Assembly (NCBI GenBank): GCA_000320605.2
Contig: KB445792.1
Coordinates: 2,504,717 to 2,568,716, forward strand
DNA: 64,000 nucleotides
DNA from: Gelatoporia subvermispora B
Taxonomy: Eukaryota; Basidiomycota; Agaricomycetes; Polyporales; Gelatoporiaceae
Direction: 5' to 3'
The notes under the pieces were generated by a model. The model saw nothing but the letters and a program-made list of their open reading frames with translations. It did no database searches and had not been told where the DNA came from. Below, one piece after another: positions 11,650-22,884 of the stretch. A program made the position numbers and the translations under genes. Position 1 is the first letter of the stretch; each line of letters begins with the position of its first letter.

Positions 11650-12547
11650 CTGAGCTGGGAGTTGTTGCGATGCCTGTAGATGGCGTCTGAGCCACCAAAA
11701 AAATTATGCTTCACTTGATAGGGTTCTCAACTTACAGATACCAGCTCGCGTTGTGTTATTCGTTAGGTTACGCTGACGATTGGGATCAGTGCCAAAATGC
11801 GACTATGAGGGCGTGGGGCGAGTACCTGCCAATGCCGAGCAGGTAAACTTGTCCTAAAAATGGTGTTATGAAGGTGTCATGCATTTCACCATCGCTGGCG
11901 GATCTTTAGAAGAAGGGCTATGGATGTCTACCCAAATCAGGTATCAGGTTACTGGATACTAGATGTATCATGTGGTACGTGAGCTCCCCTTGACTGAACA
12001 TAACTACATAAATAGAGCAGGGAGAGGCGCGAGCAAACACATATCCATGCAAGTCTGCACTAGGTAGTAAACGGACCTAGTCGCGTGAATTGTACAGTCG
12101 GGACAGAAGCTCAGGCTGGGGCTGCCCAGGCAAAGTGTTGTGCATTCAATGGTGACTCGATCCATACCTCGCGCCTCTAGCTGCCCCGCAGTCAAGCAAA
12201 TGCGCGGATTGACAACCACTTGGTAGACCTGATTTCGAACAATGTGTATCCCCTTCAGCTAGTCTGGCCGATGGATCTGGTGCTCAAAATCTAAATGAAA
12301 ATGCTTGTAATTCGACCTAGAGAACATTCGTCATTGTTCGACAGGAGCCGGTATTCTATCAGTGAATAAAAGTGAAAATCACCACATGGAACTCTAATCG
12401 ATTTACACTCAAAGACCCGTTCTAGTCATGAATGTCGATGCGAAGTTACAAAATTGCGTGCCAAGTCTCTTGAAAAGCCACAAAGTGATTGGGCCCATCA
12501 ACAACTTCCAAGGACGGTAGCATTCCGTCACATACAGGTCATGGGTA
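11650..12547. other. gap between the two RNase H-like genes
   Basis: About 0.9 kb. A minus-strand frame at 12004-12219 contains an EC-x-x-LC pattern that faintly recalls residues upstream of the second copy, but no good exon structure joins it. I make no gene call. Confidence 0.4.
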
Positions 12548-13358
12548 CTACTGCGATGATAATGCAGGTGCAATGTGCGCTGCAGCTTTTGCCAGAGAAT
12601 CCGCAACCCGGTTGAATTCGCGGGGAATGTGCCAGAACCCAATGTCCACCCTGTGACGACGCTCCTGAGCGATGATCTCCTCATCTAGCACCATAAATAG
12701 GTCGAGGTTCCCCGGGCGGCGACCTTGTACGTTCCGCCAGCCATTAGCCTGCAGATGCGCATGTAAGAGCTCTCATCAGCCAGAATTCGATGGATTAATA
12801 TCAAGACAGCAATCAGACCTTCCATTGGGGAAACCATTCAGTGATTCCCTTCACAACGTATTCCGAATCCGTTGTCACCACCCAGCATTCTCGGTCCTGG
12901 ACGTCATCTTGATGCATTATCGCTTGCCTATGGCCGTGAGGGCTCTCGAGCGCAGCCTTTATCCTTGTTTCGCTCAAGAAACGCAATGCGTGGATCGCGG
13001 CCAACAGCTCTGCGCGCTGGCTAGACCGCTTTGGAAACGAATCAATGGAATTGTCGATGGGCACAGACCACTGGCGGCCGTCTAACTCGCCCATTGCGAT
13101 ACCGATTCCAGCTGTTGCTCCACTCTGCCCGTTGGAGAGACATGCGCCATCGGTAAAGACGAGTCGGTAATGATGGCAAGCCTGTTCGGATTCAAAATTG
13201 ACGTGGTGGCAGCATCTGGCAGCATAATCGAGGCATCTCGGGCATGTAAGAATAAGATCGCTTGGCTTCTGCGCCTGGCGCTTCAGCGTGGGGCAAAACT
13301 GGAAGCGACGTCCGAAGACGCCTTCTCCTAGTTGCCCCTCGGCGTCGAGGTACTCCAT
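12548..13358 (-). CDS. RNase H-like protein, copy 2
   Basis: Two exons, 12819-13358 and 12548-12748; 246 residues. It has the same layout as copy 1: cysteine pairs LTCPRC and AARCCHH, then the RNase H fold with VFTDGACLSNG, SQRAELLAAI, TTDSEYVVKG and VADSLAKAAA, so all four acidic positions are present. The intron falls at the same place, after EW-x-P-x-W-K, and both last exons are 201 nt. The ATG at 13358 gives MEYLDAEGQL. The frame stays open for about 35 codons upstream but has no ATG there, so a longer spliced N-terminus cannot be excluded. Two short upstream ATG frames lie between the TATA box and this start. Confidence 0.8.
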
Positions 13359-13859
13359 GAGCTTGGTGTAGGTTTGTTTGACGTTGAAGCCCGGTATCGC
13401 TTTTACGTGGCTATCCCATAGGTATATATCGTGACTGCCTGGGCAATAGCATAGCGAGGCGCACTCACTCTAGGTAGGCGAGGCACCCGAAGGGGTAACA
13501 AAGGGCGGGGCGGCTTTTAGCTGATAAAAGTTGTATGTGGGTTCGATGATATCTCGAGATGTCACAGTTGTTGCGGTATTCAAGCAGGACGAGGGATATG
13601 ATGTGGATATTACAACGGGACGAGGTGAAGGATGGACGTTGAGGCACAAAGGCAGAATTGTTGGGGACGGCAGTTGCCCTTTATATACATTGTCGGGGTC
13701 GAGTGTCGGATTTACCATGTGGCTCTTTCAGGTCGATCGACTGAACAACAAAGCTAGACCGATATAGACGCCAAAAGGCGATAGTGATAGGGATACAGTA
13801 TGCACCGGAGTTACGATAATGGCACAGTTCTCCTCCGGCCGCCTAATAGTGATCAAGGA
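13359..13859. other. promoter/leader region of RNase H-like copy 2
   Basis: Holds the TATA box and leader noted separately and the 3' flank of the SDR gene. I see no further gene. Confidence 0.5.
13680..13687 (-). promoter_or_regulatory. TATA box of RNase H-like copy 2
   Basis: TATATAAA on the minus strand, about 320 bp before the chosen start, followed by a pyrimidine-rich leader. It suggests transcription starts near 13650 and that the 5' leader is long or spliced. Confidence 0.45.
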
Positions 13860-14663
13860 TTAGGGAGGTACCTCCTTCCCAGCCCAGTCCCACACCTTTC
13901 CTCTCTGTTGCTCCTGCAGTCCCTTGATGACTTCGCCCAGCTTCTCCGCCGCGAAGTCGGGTTCGAACAGCTTGTCCTTGGGCACGCCCTGCCAGAACTC
14001 CTTGCTGAAGTCGGTGCGTACAGTTCCGGGGTGCACCCCGACGCACATTGCAGGGACCCTCTTGGATTTCAGGTACAAGTCCGTGGTGCGAATGACCTGG
14101 TTAAGCGCGGCTTTGGATGCGCGGTATGAGTACCAGCCGCCGAGGTGGTTGTCAGAGATAGAGCCCACGCGCGCGGAGACATGTACCCATCGAGAAAGGG
14201 CACAAGGGTAAGAATCAAATGATTCATTTAGGTTGTCTGCTTCCCCATGGCTTGGTAAGAATCGAGCGAAGTGCTTGATTAGAAGGAGATGTGAGATGAC
14301 GTTGACTTGGAATGTGTGCAACAGGTCTGCGGCGTTCAAGTCGGAAGGCTTGCGCTCGGGATATAGAACTCCTCCTGTGAAAAATGCGGTATGTATGAAT
14401 GACTTAGAATTTTGAGGGAGCACATTGGCCAAGGCGTTCGCAGCGGATGCTATGCTCTCTTCGGAAGTCAGCTCCAGGCGAACTAGCTTGAGACGTTCGG
14501 GATCAATGTCGCCTAAGGTCGAAAGCATACTTCTCTTGACTTCGTCTTCATTCCCATGGCGAAATGTTGCGAACACCGGTAACTTGGTTTTTCGCAAGTA
14601 GTAGCGTGCCAGTGCGAGCGACAGTCCACGCGTCGCAGGCGCGACCAGAATGAAAGGATTCAT
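13860..14663 (-). CDS. short-chain dehydrogenase/reductase with unusual cofactor loop
   Basis: Single-exon protein of 267 residues with a Rossmann-type SDR layout. The catalytic YxxxK pair is in WYSYRASKAALNQ, with a preceding serine in HVSARVGSISD and the PG motif in VGVHPGTVRTDF. The N-terminal beta strand and cofactor loop read FILVAPATRGLSLALARYY; the usual TGxxxGIG glycine pattern is replaced by APATRGLS, so cofactor binding may be altered. It resembles the C-signal-like SDR group, but the substrate is unknown. It is one of the few intronless genes in the window. Confidence 0.85.
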   Translation of the reverse strand: MNPFILVAPATRGLSLALARYYLRKTKLPVFATFRHGNEDEVKRSMLSTLGDIDPERLKLVRLELTSEESIASAANALANVLPQNSKSFIHTAFFTGGVLYPERKPSDLNAADLLHTFQVNVISHLLLIKHFARFLPSHGEADNLNESFDSYPCALSRWVHVSARVGSISDNHLGGWYSYRASKAALNQVIRTTDLYLKSKRVPAMCVGVHPGTVRTDFSKEFWQGVPKDKLFEPDFAAEKLGEVIKGLQEQQRGKVWDWAGKEVPP

Positions 14664-14869
14664 TGCGTTCGCAAGGTGCCCTGGAAGCGAATTGATATCT
14701 GCGAATGGAATTGAACAGTTTTCGAGGAGAGAGGGATGGAAGTCTGATGTTCGAACCCTCTGACCTTGCGAAGTTCGTGCGCGATCGGCGCGAATTAGGG
14801 CGGGGTATAATATTCTCGGGAGGTAAGATACACAGGTAAATAATTGTCGACCCCGGACGGATTATATAC

Positions 14870-15475
14870 ATGGTGTATTTAATGTATTTTACTTGTCGTC
14901 ACGGGACGTCTGAATCACATCACGTGTCGTGTAAAATACACGGTAAAAAAAGTAAAATACACGTTTTTTATGCAAAAAATCGCACCAGAAGAGCACGAAG
15001 TCGGAAGTCCTAGAAATTCGCGTCGAACACCGAGGACATTCACCCCCGCTGGTCCCCTCTTCCGATACGGGCCCCTGGTGTTGTGGCTTCTGTTGGGCCA
15101 TCACCTCTGCAGCATGGTCGACGGTCGTTCACTAGCAAGGGTTTAACTCGATGTCATCCGACTCATGTTCCATCGTGAGCTCCGTAGCGGCGCCAGTCGT
15201 TAGTCTCTCCGTGATATTATCTAGCCAAGATTCCCCGGGGCCAGCATCCATGTCATCCTCGCTGTCATTCTGATCCAGAGCGCGGAACTTCACCGCTTTC
15301 TCAGCATCCTTAAGTCTTCCCATCCTCATATCTCCGACGCAGGCGCTTGGGCCACGCTCGTCGTCACAATCAGGATTATTTACATTATATACCTGCCTCC
15401 TGGCGACCGATGTATAATATAGGTATAATACATGTATAATACATGTAATTTACACCGATGTATTTTACATGGGGG
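14870..15475. repeat. AT-rich island with short repeats near both ends, possible DNA-transposon relic
   Basis: GTATTTTAC occurs at 14883-14891 and 15460-15468. Its complement GTAAAATAC occurs at 14931-14939 and 14952-14960, and related GTATAATAC copies lie near 15423-15443. Clusters of such short repeats near both ends are known from hAT-type elements. I cannot define clean terminal inverted repeats or a target-site duplication, and no transposase is visible. Simple AT-rich intergenic DNA is an alternative. Confidence 0.3.
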
Positions 15476-15525
15476 TTTTCTACCCAACCCTAGCGCGAAT
15501 TCGAACATGTCGCGATCTGCCACAG

Positions 15526-15579
15526 ACGCGTCGCGCTCACGTGCTAGCGCGTATGCACGCGTCTCATTTACGAACGCGT
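15526..15579. promoter_or_regulatory. three ACGCGT (MCB-type) sites upstream of CDT2
   Basis: ACGCGT at 15526-15531, 15557-15562 and 15574-15579, all within 105 bp of the CDT2 start. Such clusters drive G1/S expression in fungi; in fission yeast cdt2 is a known MBF target. Function here is inferred. Confidence 0.55.
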
Positions 15580-15630
15580 CGCCGCTGGCCCCAGCAACCT
15601 ACACAGACTCACCCCGGCGACACCCCCACC

Positions 15631-17522
15631 ATGCTGTCCTCTTCACCCACATCTGGGCGCCCCATTCTTATAGACAGCACGAATGCAAACCTGAGTAGTG
15701 ATACTGGTGATCTGCAGAAGCCACTGCGGACAAAGCTTTCAACGCGCTTGAAACGACCAGCGGAGAGCGAACAGCGTGTTCCCAAACGCGTGAAAGTGGA
15801 AGTATCCAACAACGATGTAGATGAATCAGACTCTGAAGTGGAGAGCGAGAGCGACGTAGAGATGGAGGATGCGGAAGTAGTGAGAGCACGTGTGCGGCGA
15901 CATACTGTCTTTGGTACGAGGGAGGCCGCAATGGTGGCCCGGACCCCTTATACGCGATATCCTACCCGTAAGTCGTCTCATAAGGTAGCGTATTTGCAGA
16001 AGAAGCTGAACGGCTTGCCATCGAAAGTTCCGACGCTTGCCATCTTGAAGTCCTTTGTCTCCTCACAAAAGTCAAATGCTTTCAAGTGCGACGTGTTGAG
16101 CGACGTGCCCTGTCGGTCCATCCCGTATGCCTGCTCGTATTCGAATGGTGCGTCTTTGTTCCATTTACTAGTCGTGTTCCAGTTCAACGTGCTTCTATTG
16201 CAGGTGCCAAACGCGGTGGCACGCCACATCTGGCTGTAGCCATGGAACAGGGCACTGTGAACATCCTGGACACTCGCCAACGCACAGACTGGGACTTCGG
16301 TATGTCTGGTTGTCGCCTCTGATATCTGACTACTGACCCTCGGGACATGTCCCTAGAGCCGCAGAGAGCCCTGCTCCGACCACACCAGAACGGAATATTC
16401 GATATCCGATGGTCACCCGACGATACCCTTCTCGCCTCGGGTTCCGGAGACCAGACGGTTTGCATCACGACGCTGGCGCCGTCTGCGACATCCGAGAACA
16501 GAACACTGAACGTCTTGCGCGGGCAGTGCAGCACCGTAAAGTGCATAGCATGGGACCCGTCAAGGAATGACCTGATATGTACTGGCGGTAGAGGTGGTAC
16601 AATTTGCCTTTGGGATCTGCGGGTTGGGGAGGGTCGACCTGGAATGATGACTAGCATAACACACGACGAACCCGGCGCCGTGGCCCCGATGCTGGTAATC
16701 CCAGCAGCACATGACGACCTGGCCCTCAGATCAAAGAGACGAAGTAAGAAGTCCGCTTCACCACCGAGCGTCACAAGCTTGTTATATTCCGCACATCAGC
16801 CACACTGTCTGATTAGCAGCGGCTCAGCAGACGGGTACGTCCACGTCCTCCCTTCGTGATCTCTTCGAACCTGACATGGGTCCCATAGGACACTCCGCCT
16901 CTGGGACCTGCGCAACCTAAGCACCAGCTCCCGCACCACCGCCAAAGCGCTCAAGGCCGCCCAACAGCCTCTCCTCACCTCCCCGTCAGACCCTACAACA
17001 CTCTCCGGGGCCCGCCGCGCGCGGGGTATCACCGCGCTCACCGCTGGGCACGGGCCCTCGTCGGGGCTGCTCTTCGCGCGCAGCGCCGACGCACGCGTCT
17101 TTACCTACGCCGCGTCCACCCTCGCGCCGCTGCCTGGGCTCGCAGGGCCGCGCGACGCCGTGCCCGAGCCGCCACCGCCGGCGCAGTCCACGTCGTTCTA
17201 CGTCCGCCTCGCGACGTCGCCGTGCGGGCGCTGGCTCGCGAGCGGCAGCGCGCACGGGCGTGCGTACCTGTTCGACGTGAGCACGGCGGGCAGCGTCGCC
17301 GCGCGGGGTGCGGAGGGCTGCGTTGCGGCGGGTATTGAGGTAAGGGGCCAGAATGGCGAGCTGAGCGCGCTGGACTGGGCGGAGGGAGCGCTGGCGACCT
17401 GTGCGGATGACGGGACGGTGAGAGTGTGGAGGCCGAATGTGGAGGCACATAGAAGATGCGTGGAGGATAGCCAAGAGGAGAGGTGGAATTGGAGCTGGGC
17501 AGTGACCTCAGGGGCGACGTGA
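15631..17522 (+). CDS. CDT2: WD40 substrate adaptor of Cdt2/DTL type
   Basis: Probable substrate receptor of a CRL4 ubiquitin ligase that removes Cdt1 and similar proteins in S phase. Exons 15631-16147, 16204-16299, 16357-16834 and 16889-17522; 574 residues. An acidic, basic-patched N-terminus (about 1-110) precedes WD40 repeats. Clear blades are GIFDIRWSPDDTLLASGSGD, VKCIAWDPSRNDLICTGG with ICLWDLR, LISSGSADGTLRLWDLR, and DDGTVRVWRP at the end. The two WDLR ends fit DDB1-binding WDxR motifs. A lysine/arginine-rich loop splits the middle blades, as in Cdt2 proteins. An in-frame ATG at 15553 would extend the protein by 26 residues; I chose 15631 for its CACCATG context. Confidence 0.82.
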
Positions 17523-17805
17523 TATGTTCTTGCATGTGATCTGTTCATATAATCTGTAGATTTAGCCATTGGATGTAATTCAACCTGTACAGTTTCATTC
17601 CGAGGGTTGGTCCATGCAACTTGAGGAGCACTGCAGCAGAAAGCCTGCAAGAATCCAGAGGTACAAGACAGCGATATAATAAGATATGTGGCGATTATGA
17701 TACAGAAACAGGGTATGTATGTGCAGTAGATTCTGTCCAAACGATCAGCCAAGGATGCAATGGCGACAAGAGAAGCCCGCGGATGACGACGAGAAAGCTT
17801 AGCAT

Positions 17806-18699
17806 CTACTTCTTCTGTATAGCATTGACTAACCTGTGAAGGCGAGATTAGAGGTGCTGATGGTGAGGACACCCCAAGATGGACAACGCACCAGTCCAAC
17901 CCCTCCTCGAGACCATCACCCTTCGTCGCACAACTGCCCTGCACACTCCATTGTCGCTCCTTCTCTCCGCCTGCCAGACCAAGCTGCTCGCTAATTTCTT
18001 CAGGCTTCAGGGCCCCTTCTACGTCTTGCTTATTGCAAAAGACCAGTAGCGGGACACCTGTGAGCTCCTCTTCAGCGAGCATTGTGAGCAGCTCGGAGCG
18101 TGATGTTGGTAGTCGTTCCGTGTCCGAGGAGTCGATGACGTAGATGATGGCGGACGTGTTGGGGAAGTAGCAGCGCCAATACGGTCTGAGAGAGTTGAGG
18201 ACCGAAAGCTTTGAAGGGAAAGAGACGCCGTATACGCACCGTATGCTTGACTGGCCTCCTAGGTCCCATACTTGGAACTTGATGTTCTTATACTGCGCAA
18301 TAATCAGCATAAAGCATGTGCATTGCAGGCGTGACGTACTTGTACTGTTTCTACGTTGAAGCCAATGGCTGCACATTGCTCGGGTCAACACCGGTAAGGA
18401 GATCAGTCTCTTGCGACGCACTTGGAATTGTTGACACGACTTCGCCAATCTGCATAATAGTCACTTCAGAGCAATTTCCTACCCCTTGCAATTATGTATG
18501 CGTACCTGTAACCGGTACAGAATGGTGGTCTGCAGGCACGGAAGCAATGAGCATCACGACTTGTAACACAACGTTGTTCGGTAGGGCGTACCTTCCCCGC
18601 GGAATCCAATCCCAGCATCAAAATTCGAACATCTTGCTCCTTGCTCCATCGTACAAGTGAAGTGAGGGAAGAGAACAGCGTCGATATTGAGAGACCCAT
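17806..18699 (-). CDS. ARL1: ARF-like GTPase Arl1
   Basis: Golgi small GTPase that recruits GRIP-domain golgins. Seven exons, 18592-18699, 18506-18529, 18422-18449, 18339-18367, 18240-18292, 17892-18185 and 17806-17833; 187 residues. Visible motifs are the N-terminal glycine for myristoylation (MGLSIS), the P-loop GLDSAGKTT, switch I TIPTIGFNVETV, switch II WDLGGQSSIRPYWRCY, NKQD and CATKGDGLEEGLDW. The protein ends in NAIQKK. Four consecutive coding exons are only 24-53 nt. Arl1 is told from Arf1 by the YKNIKFQVWDLGGQ context and the longer N-terminus; this is a family judgement. Confidence 0.93.
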
Positions 18700-19065
18700 T
18701 CCGGTCAGACGAATGCAAGCTCAACCCAGGAAGTGTATTAGTACGTGGATGTGTGTGCGCGTCGACGAGTGTCTCCTTGTCCGTTCTCCTTGTCAAAATT
18801 CACACGAATCAAAAGTCCTTCCCGAGCACCCGATGCGGACTCTTGAACGCGAGGAGAATGCGGAGGGTGTCGAAGTGCAGACGTGGTCGACTTTGGGAGG
18901 AGCGGGACGAGGGACGCCCGGCATACGCGGCACGCCACACTTGGCTGCAGGGATGGGAACCCGCTTACATACGCGATGCGACTCGTTCCAAGTTTAGCAG
19001 CGGTGGCAGCAGCCTCGCCTTCGCCTGCACACGCTCCGTGCCTTGCTGCGCGTACACCAAACACG

Positions 19066-20425
19066 ATGTCTCTGGATTCTGGCGATGCGCATTCCCAGGA
19101 GAAGACGTCGAGAAAAAAGCACGATGATGCGAAGAAATCACGGAAGGAATCGAAGCGCAAGCGCGGGGAGGAAGACGCGGGAGATATGAAGACGGAGAAA
19201 CATGAGCAGGTGGATGGGCAGAAAGCAAAGAAGGGGAAGGCACGCGCAGCCCCCGAAGATGCGATGGAGGTCGACGTAGAGCCCAAATCCAAGGAGAGGA
19301 AGAGGAAGAAACACGATCGCGAAGTCGAGACCTCGACTGCAGATGCGGAGGCAGCTGTGAGCAACGGCGAGGCCGAGAAGCCCAAGAAGCGCAAGCGGAA
19401 GGAGGGCGAGAACGCATCGGTTCCCAGTGTAGATCCCGAATTCTCTGCCTCTGGCGACAGATCCGAGAAGAAAAAGAAAAAGCGGAAAGTCGACAAGGAT
19501 ACAGAGGACGCCATCTCTGCTCCGGACGTCCAGCCCAGCGAATCAATGACTCTCGAGTCCGCCCCGGAGAAGAAAAAGAAGAGCAAGAAAGACAAGGATG
19601 TCCCATCCGACGTCGTAGACGGCCAGGACCACGATCGATCGAAGGCCTCCGACGAGCCTGCCGCGGAAAGCAAGTCCGAGAAAAAGAGCAAGAAAGACAG
19701 GAATCGCGCAAAGGATCTTGCACCGTCTGACCCCGCCGACGTCGACGACACTGCACAATCCGAACGCAAAAAGCAGAAGAAAGAAAAGAAAGACAAGAAG
19801 CGTAAGCAGCCCTCGGGCGATGCGTCCGACCTCGCGGACCCCGCTGCGGACACGTCGCTGAGCGACCAGGCGCGGAAAGGTGCGCAATCCCCATTAGATT
19901 TTGGGTAAACAGGCTGCTGACCCCTTTATCTGCGCAGCGCTGGAGTACGCCTACACGCAATTCACGGATGTCGCAAATTGGAAGTTCAACAAGGCTCGGC
20001 AGAACTGGCTCATCCGGAACGTTTGGTCAGACGAAGCGGTGCGTTCACATATCACAATCAGAACTTGTCTTGCTAGTTACTCATGAGCATACCTACACAT
20101 TGATAGATCCCGGAGAAATATGTGCCGCTAGTTCTGCGGTATCTCGCTGGTGTGCAGGGAGGTGCGAAAGAGGTGCGTGATCGCTGCATAGGGGCGTTTC
20201 ATTTCGAATTGGTACTCACTGTGACGAACTGTGCAGGCTCTAATCAAGACATGTCGTGATGCCCTCGAAACACCAATAAAAGAGGAGCCAACTCCCGCAG
20301 CAGAGACTTCTGCAAAACCGGACGAAAGTAAAGACGCCGTTGCGGATTCCACTTCTGCGTCCTCGCCCGAGACGAAGCGACAGCGCGCACAAGTGCTGCT
20401 CTCCGCACTTGAGACAACTTCATGA
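19066..20425 (+). CDS. lysine-rich nuclear protein with WKF domain (C7orf50-like)
   Basis: Exons 19066-19879, 19938-20038, 20107-20172 and 20237-20425; 389 residues. The N-terminal two thirds is a highly charged, lysine-rich, low-complexity region with repeated KKKKK/KKSKKD runs that look like nucleolar localisation signals. The C-terminal domain spans the introns: YTQFTDVANWKFNKARQNWL, then IPEKYVPLVLRYLAGVQGGA, the WKF motif of human C7orf50 and its fungal relatives. That family is linked to ribosome biogenesis. Antisense frames of more than 300 codons here are shadows of the biased codon pattern. Confidence 0.82.
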
Positions 20426-20755
20426 GCACTGGGGTTTCGTTCTATGACAGCGCGCTTTCGATTGTGAGGGAGCAGCTGCATAACAGTTAGACATCTCAAT
20501 AGTGCACGAATTTGATTACGGATATCGGATAGGGGACAACCGTCACCTCGCGACTTGCGTTATTTTCCAGACCTTGCACACGACAAAAAGCTTTGAATGG
20601 TCTCACAAATGACTGCTCGTTGCAACACTACAACACGGACACATCCGCACAGCGCACATCTCGACAGCCAACAACAATACTACTGGGTACAATGCAACAA
20701 GCAAAACGGAAAGAGAACGTCGAGAACAGGTGAAGTAAGCCGGACCAAACGCCGC
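20426..20755. other. intergenic, convergent 3' ends
   Basis: Presumed 3' UTRs of the WKF-domain gene and HEM1. I see no gene. Confidence 0.6.
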
Positions 20756-22884
20756 TCAAGCAGCTGCCTCGATCGGCGTCGGGGCATGCATGGCCGGGGG
20801 AGTAGGGATAGTCATGCCATGCGGGACCACCACCTTCGTCGACGCGGGAGTCTCGACGACGGGGCCCAACAGGTCCTCGAACCGCTCGCGCACAACCCTG
20901 ACCGCACGCGGGTCCACATGGCGCGCGTCGCCCGCATGGAGCTGGCGCGGCGCCGTGCCGTCCGTAATTCCGAGGTGCTCGTCCGTCCAGATCGGCTCGA
21001 CGGGCTGCGCGCCCGCGATGCCGACGCCCGCCCGCCCACCGCGTGCCGCCCACTCGCTCGCACGGGGGATATCCAGCTGCGTGAAGACCTTGTCGACCGC
21101 GGTCGCGAGGCGCGCGATCTGCTCGACGTTGTGTCCGGGAGTGACTGTGAACCGGAGGCGCTCCTCCCCGCGGGCGACCGTCGGGTAGTTGATCGCCTGT
21201 ACGTAGACACCGTGTTCCGAGAGGAGCGTGTCGGACGCCGCGCGCGCGAGGGCGGCGTCGCCGACGAGGACGGGGACGATGTGCGATGGGCCGGGGACGA
21301 CGGGGATGTCGAGGGCGGTGAATTTGGCCTTGAGGTTGCGCACGTTGAGCTGCTGGAGTTGCCGGTCGCCGAGGTACTCCTTCTGGTACACGATGGATGC
21401 GCGAGCACCAGCCATGTTTGCGGGAGGAAGCGAGGTGGTGAAGATGAAGCCGGATGCGTATGAACGGATCATGTCGACGAAGTCGGTGGAGCCTGCAATG
21501 TAACCGCCAACAGCGCCGTATGCCTTGCCGAGAGTACCTGTACCAAGGTGAGCATACAGCTGCGTAGAAGGACGCACGAAGACATACCAGTGATGATGTC
21601 GATGCGGTCCATGATTGAGCCCTTGATGGGATCGGGGCTCTGTCCAGCGCGTTTGTGCGCTTCCCAATCGAGATGCTCAGCAACGCCAGCGCCGCGAGGA
21701 CCGTATAGACCGACGGCGTGAACCTCGTCCAGGAACGTAAGTGCACCGTACTGCTCTGCCAGGTCGCATATCTCCTTGATCGGGCCGATACTACCGCACA
21801 TCGAGTAGACGCTCTCGAAAGCAATGATCTTCGGCGTCTCCTTGGGATATTGTTGCAATTTCGCTTCGAGATCCTCGAGATCGTTATGCTTGAAGATGAC
21901 ACGCTTCGCAGTCGAATGACGCATGCCCTGGATCATAGAGGCGTGGTTCATCGAGTCGGAGAAGTAGACGCAGCCGGGTAGTTTGGAACCGAGCGTGGCG
22001 AGCGTTGCATCGTTGGCGACGTAGCAGGAAGAGAAGACGAGCGCGCCAGGCTTGCGATGGAGGGAGGCTATCTCCTGTTCAAGAGCCAGGTGCATGCCGG
22101 TATTTCCGGCGATGTTCCGGGTTCCTCCGGCCCCGTGACCGTAGGTATCGAGAGTGCGGCTGAGGATCGGCGCGTGAGCGAACTTGGAGCGTCATATGTA
22201 GCTACGCTTCGCTTACTGCATGGTCTCGAGCACGGCCGGGTTGTTGCCCATTCCGAGGTAGTCGTTTGCGCACCACACCTCGACCTCGTCCTTCGGGTTT
22301 CCAGTGTGCGCAATGGGGAATTTGTTTGCCATCCGGTTGATATTATTGAAGTATCGGTACGACGCATCCTGGTGCTTCTTCTCCAGCTCGTTCACGTAGA
22401 ACTGCTCGTAGTCGAAGCCGACTTTGGTCTGCTTAGACGCGCCCTCGGCGTGGAACGGGCAGGCACCAGCGGCGGCCTTGGAAGTGGAGGGACCAGCGGC
22501 GGCCTCGGCGGCCTTGGCCGTCTTCTTCTCCTTGGCTTTGGCAAGGTCCTCCGCCATGCGTGCGGCGGCAAGAGCCTTCGCCGCGTGCGGGCACTTCTGC
22601 GCGTCGGCGGCGCTGGTAGGCACGGGGAAAACGCCCTTGTGCTGGTGGATCTTGTTGAACTCGGCGTTGCCAGCGACGCTAGCGTAGCCCGCGACCATCT
22701 GGTGGGAGCGCAGCTGGAGGGCGGGGCCCATGACCGGGCATTCCGTCGCCTTCTCGGTGAGCTTTGAGAGCGACGGGTAGCGCGGCGACGACGAGGTGCA
22801 GAGGGTGCGCAGGGTGGAGGTCTTGGTGCGGCCGAGGAAGGGGCACGAGGCCTTGAATTTGGCGAGCGAGGATAGTTTGTCCAT
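20756..22884 (-). CDS. HEM1: 5-aminolevulinate synthase, mitochondrial
   Basis: First enzyme of heme synthesis; condenses glycine and succinyl-CoA with PLP in the mitochondrial matrix. Exons 22217-22884, 21588-22159 and 20756-21537; 673 residues. The catalytic core shows [49 protein letters not shown], and [16 protein letters not shown] with the PLP lysine. A long N-terminal presequence contains four Cys-Pro pairs at residues 14-15, 49-50, 98-99 and 142-143; CP motifs in this region bind heme and block import in known ALA synthases. An alanine/lysine-rich linker lies between them. The C-terminal tail is alanine/proline-rich. Confidence 0.97.

Larger units (their letters stand above)
14664..15630. 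other. intergenic between SDR and CDT2
   Basis: Contains the SDR upstream region, an AT-rich island with repeats (listed separately) and the CDT2 promoter with three ACGCGT sites. A minus-strand frame at 15132-15329 is acidic, with no recognisable domain. Confidence 0.5.

Noticed and set aside
18738..19960. Long minus-strand open frames (over 330 codons) across the WKF-domain gene
   Set aside because: They mirror the lysine-rich coding sequence on the plus strand, are serine/phenylalanine-rich low complexity, and lack motifs.
20597..21902. Long open frames on both strands over HEM1
   Set aside because: Shadows of GC-rich HEM1 coding sequence; only the HEM1 frame has family motifs.
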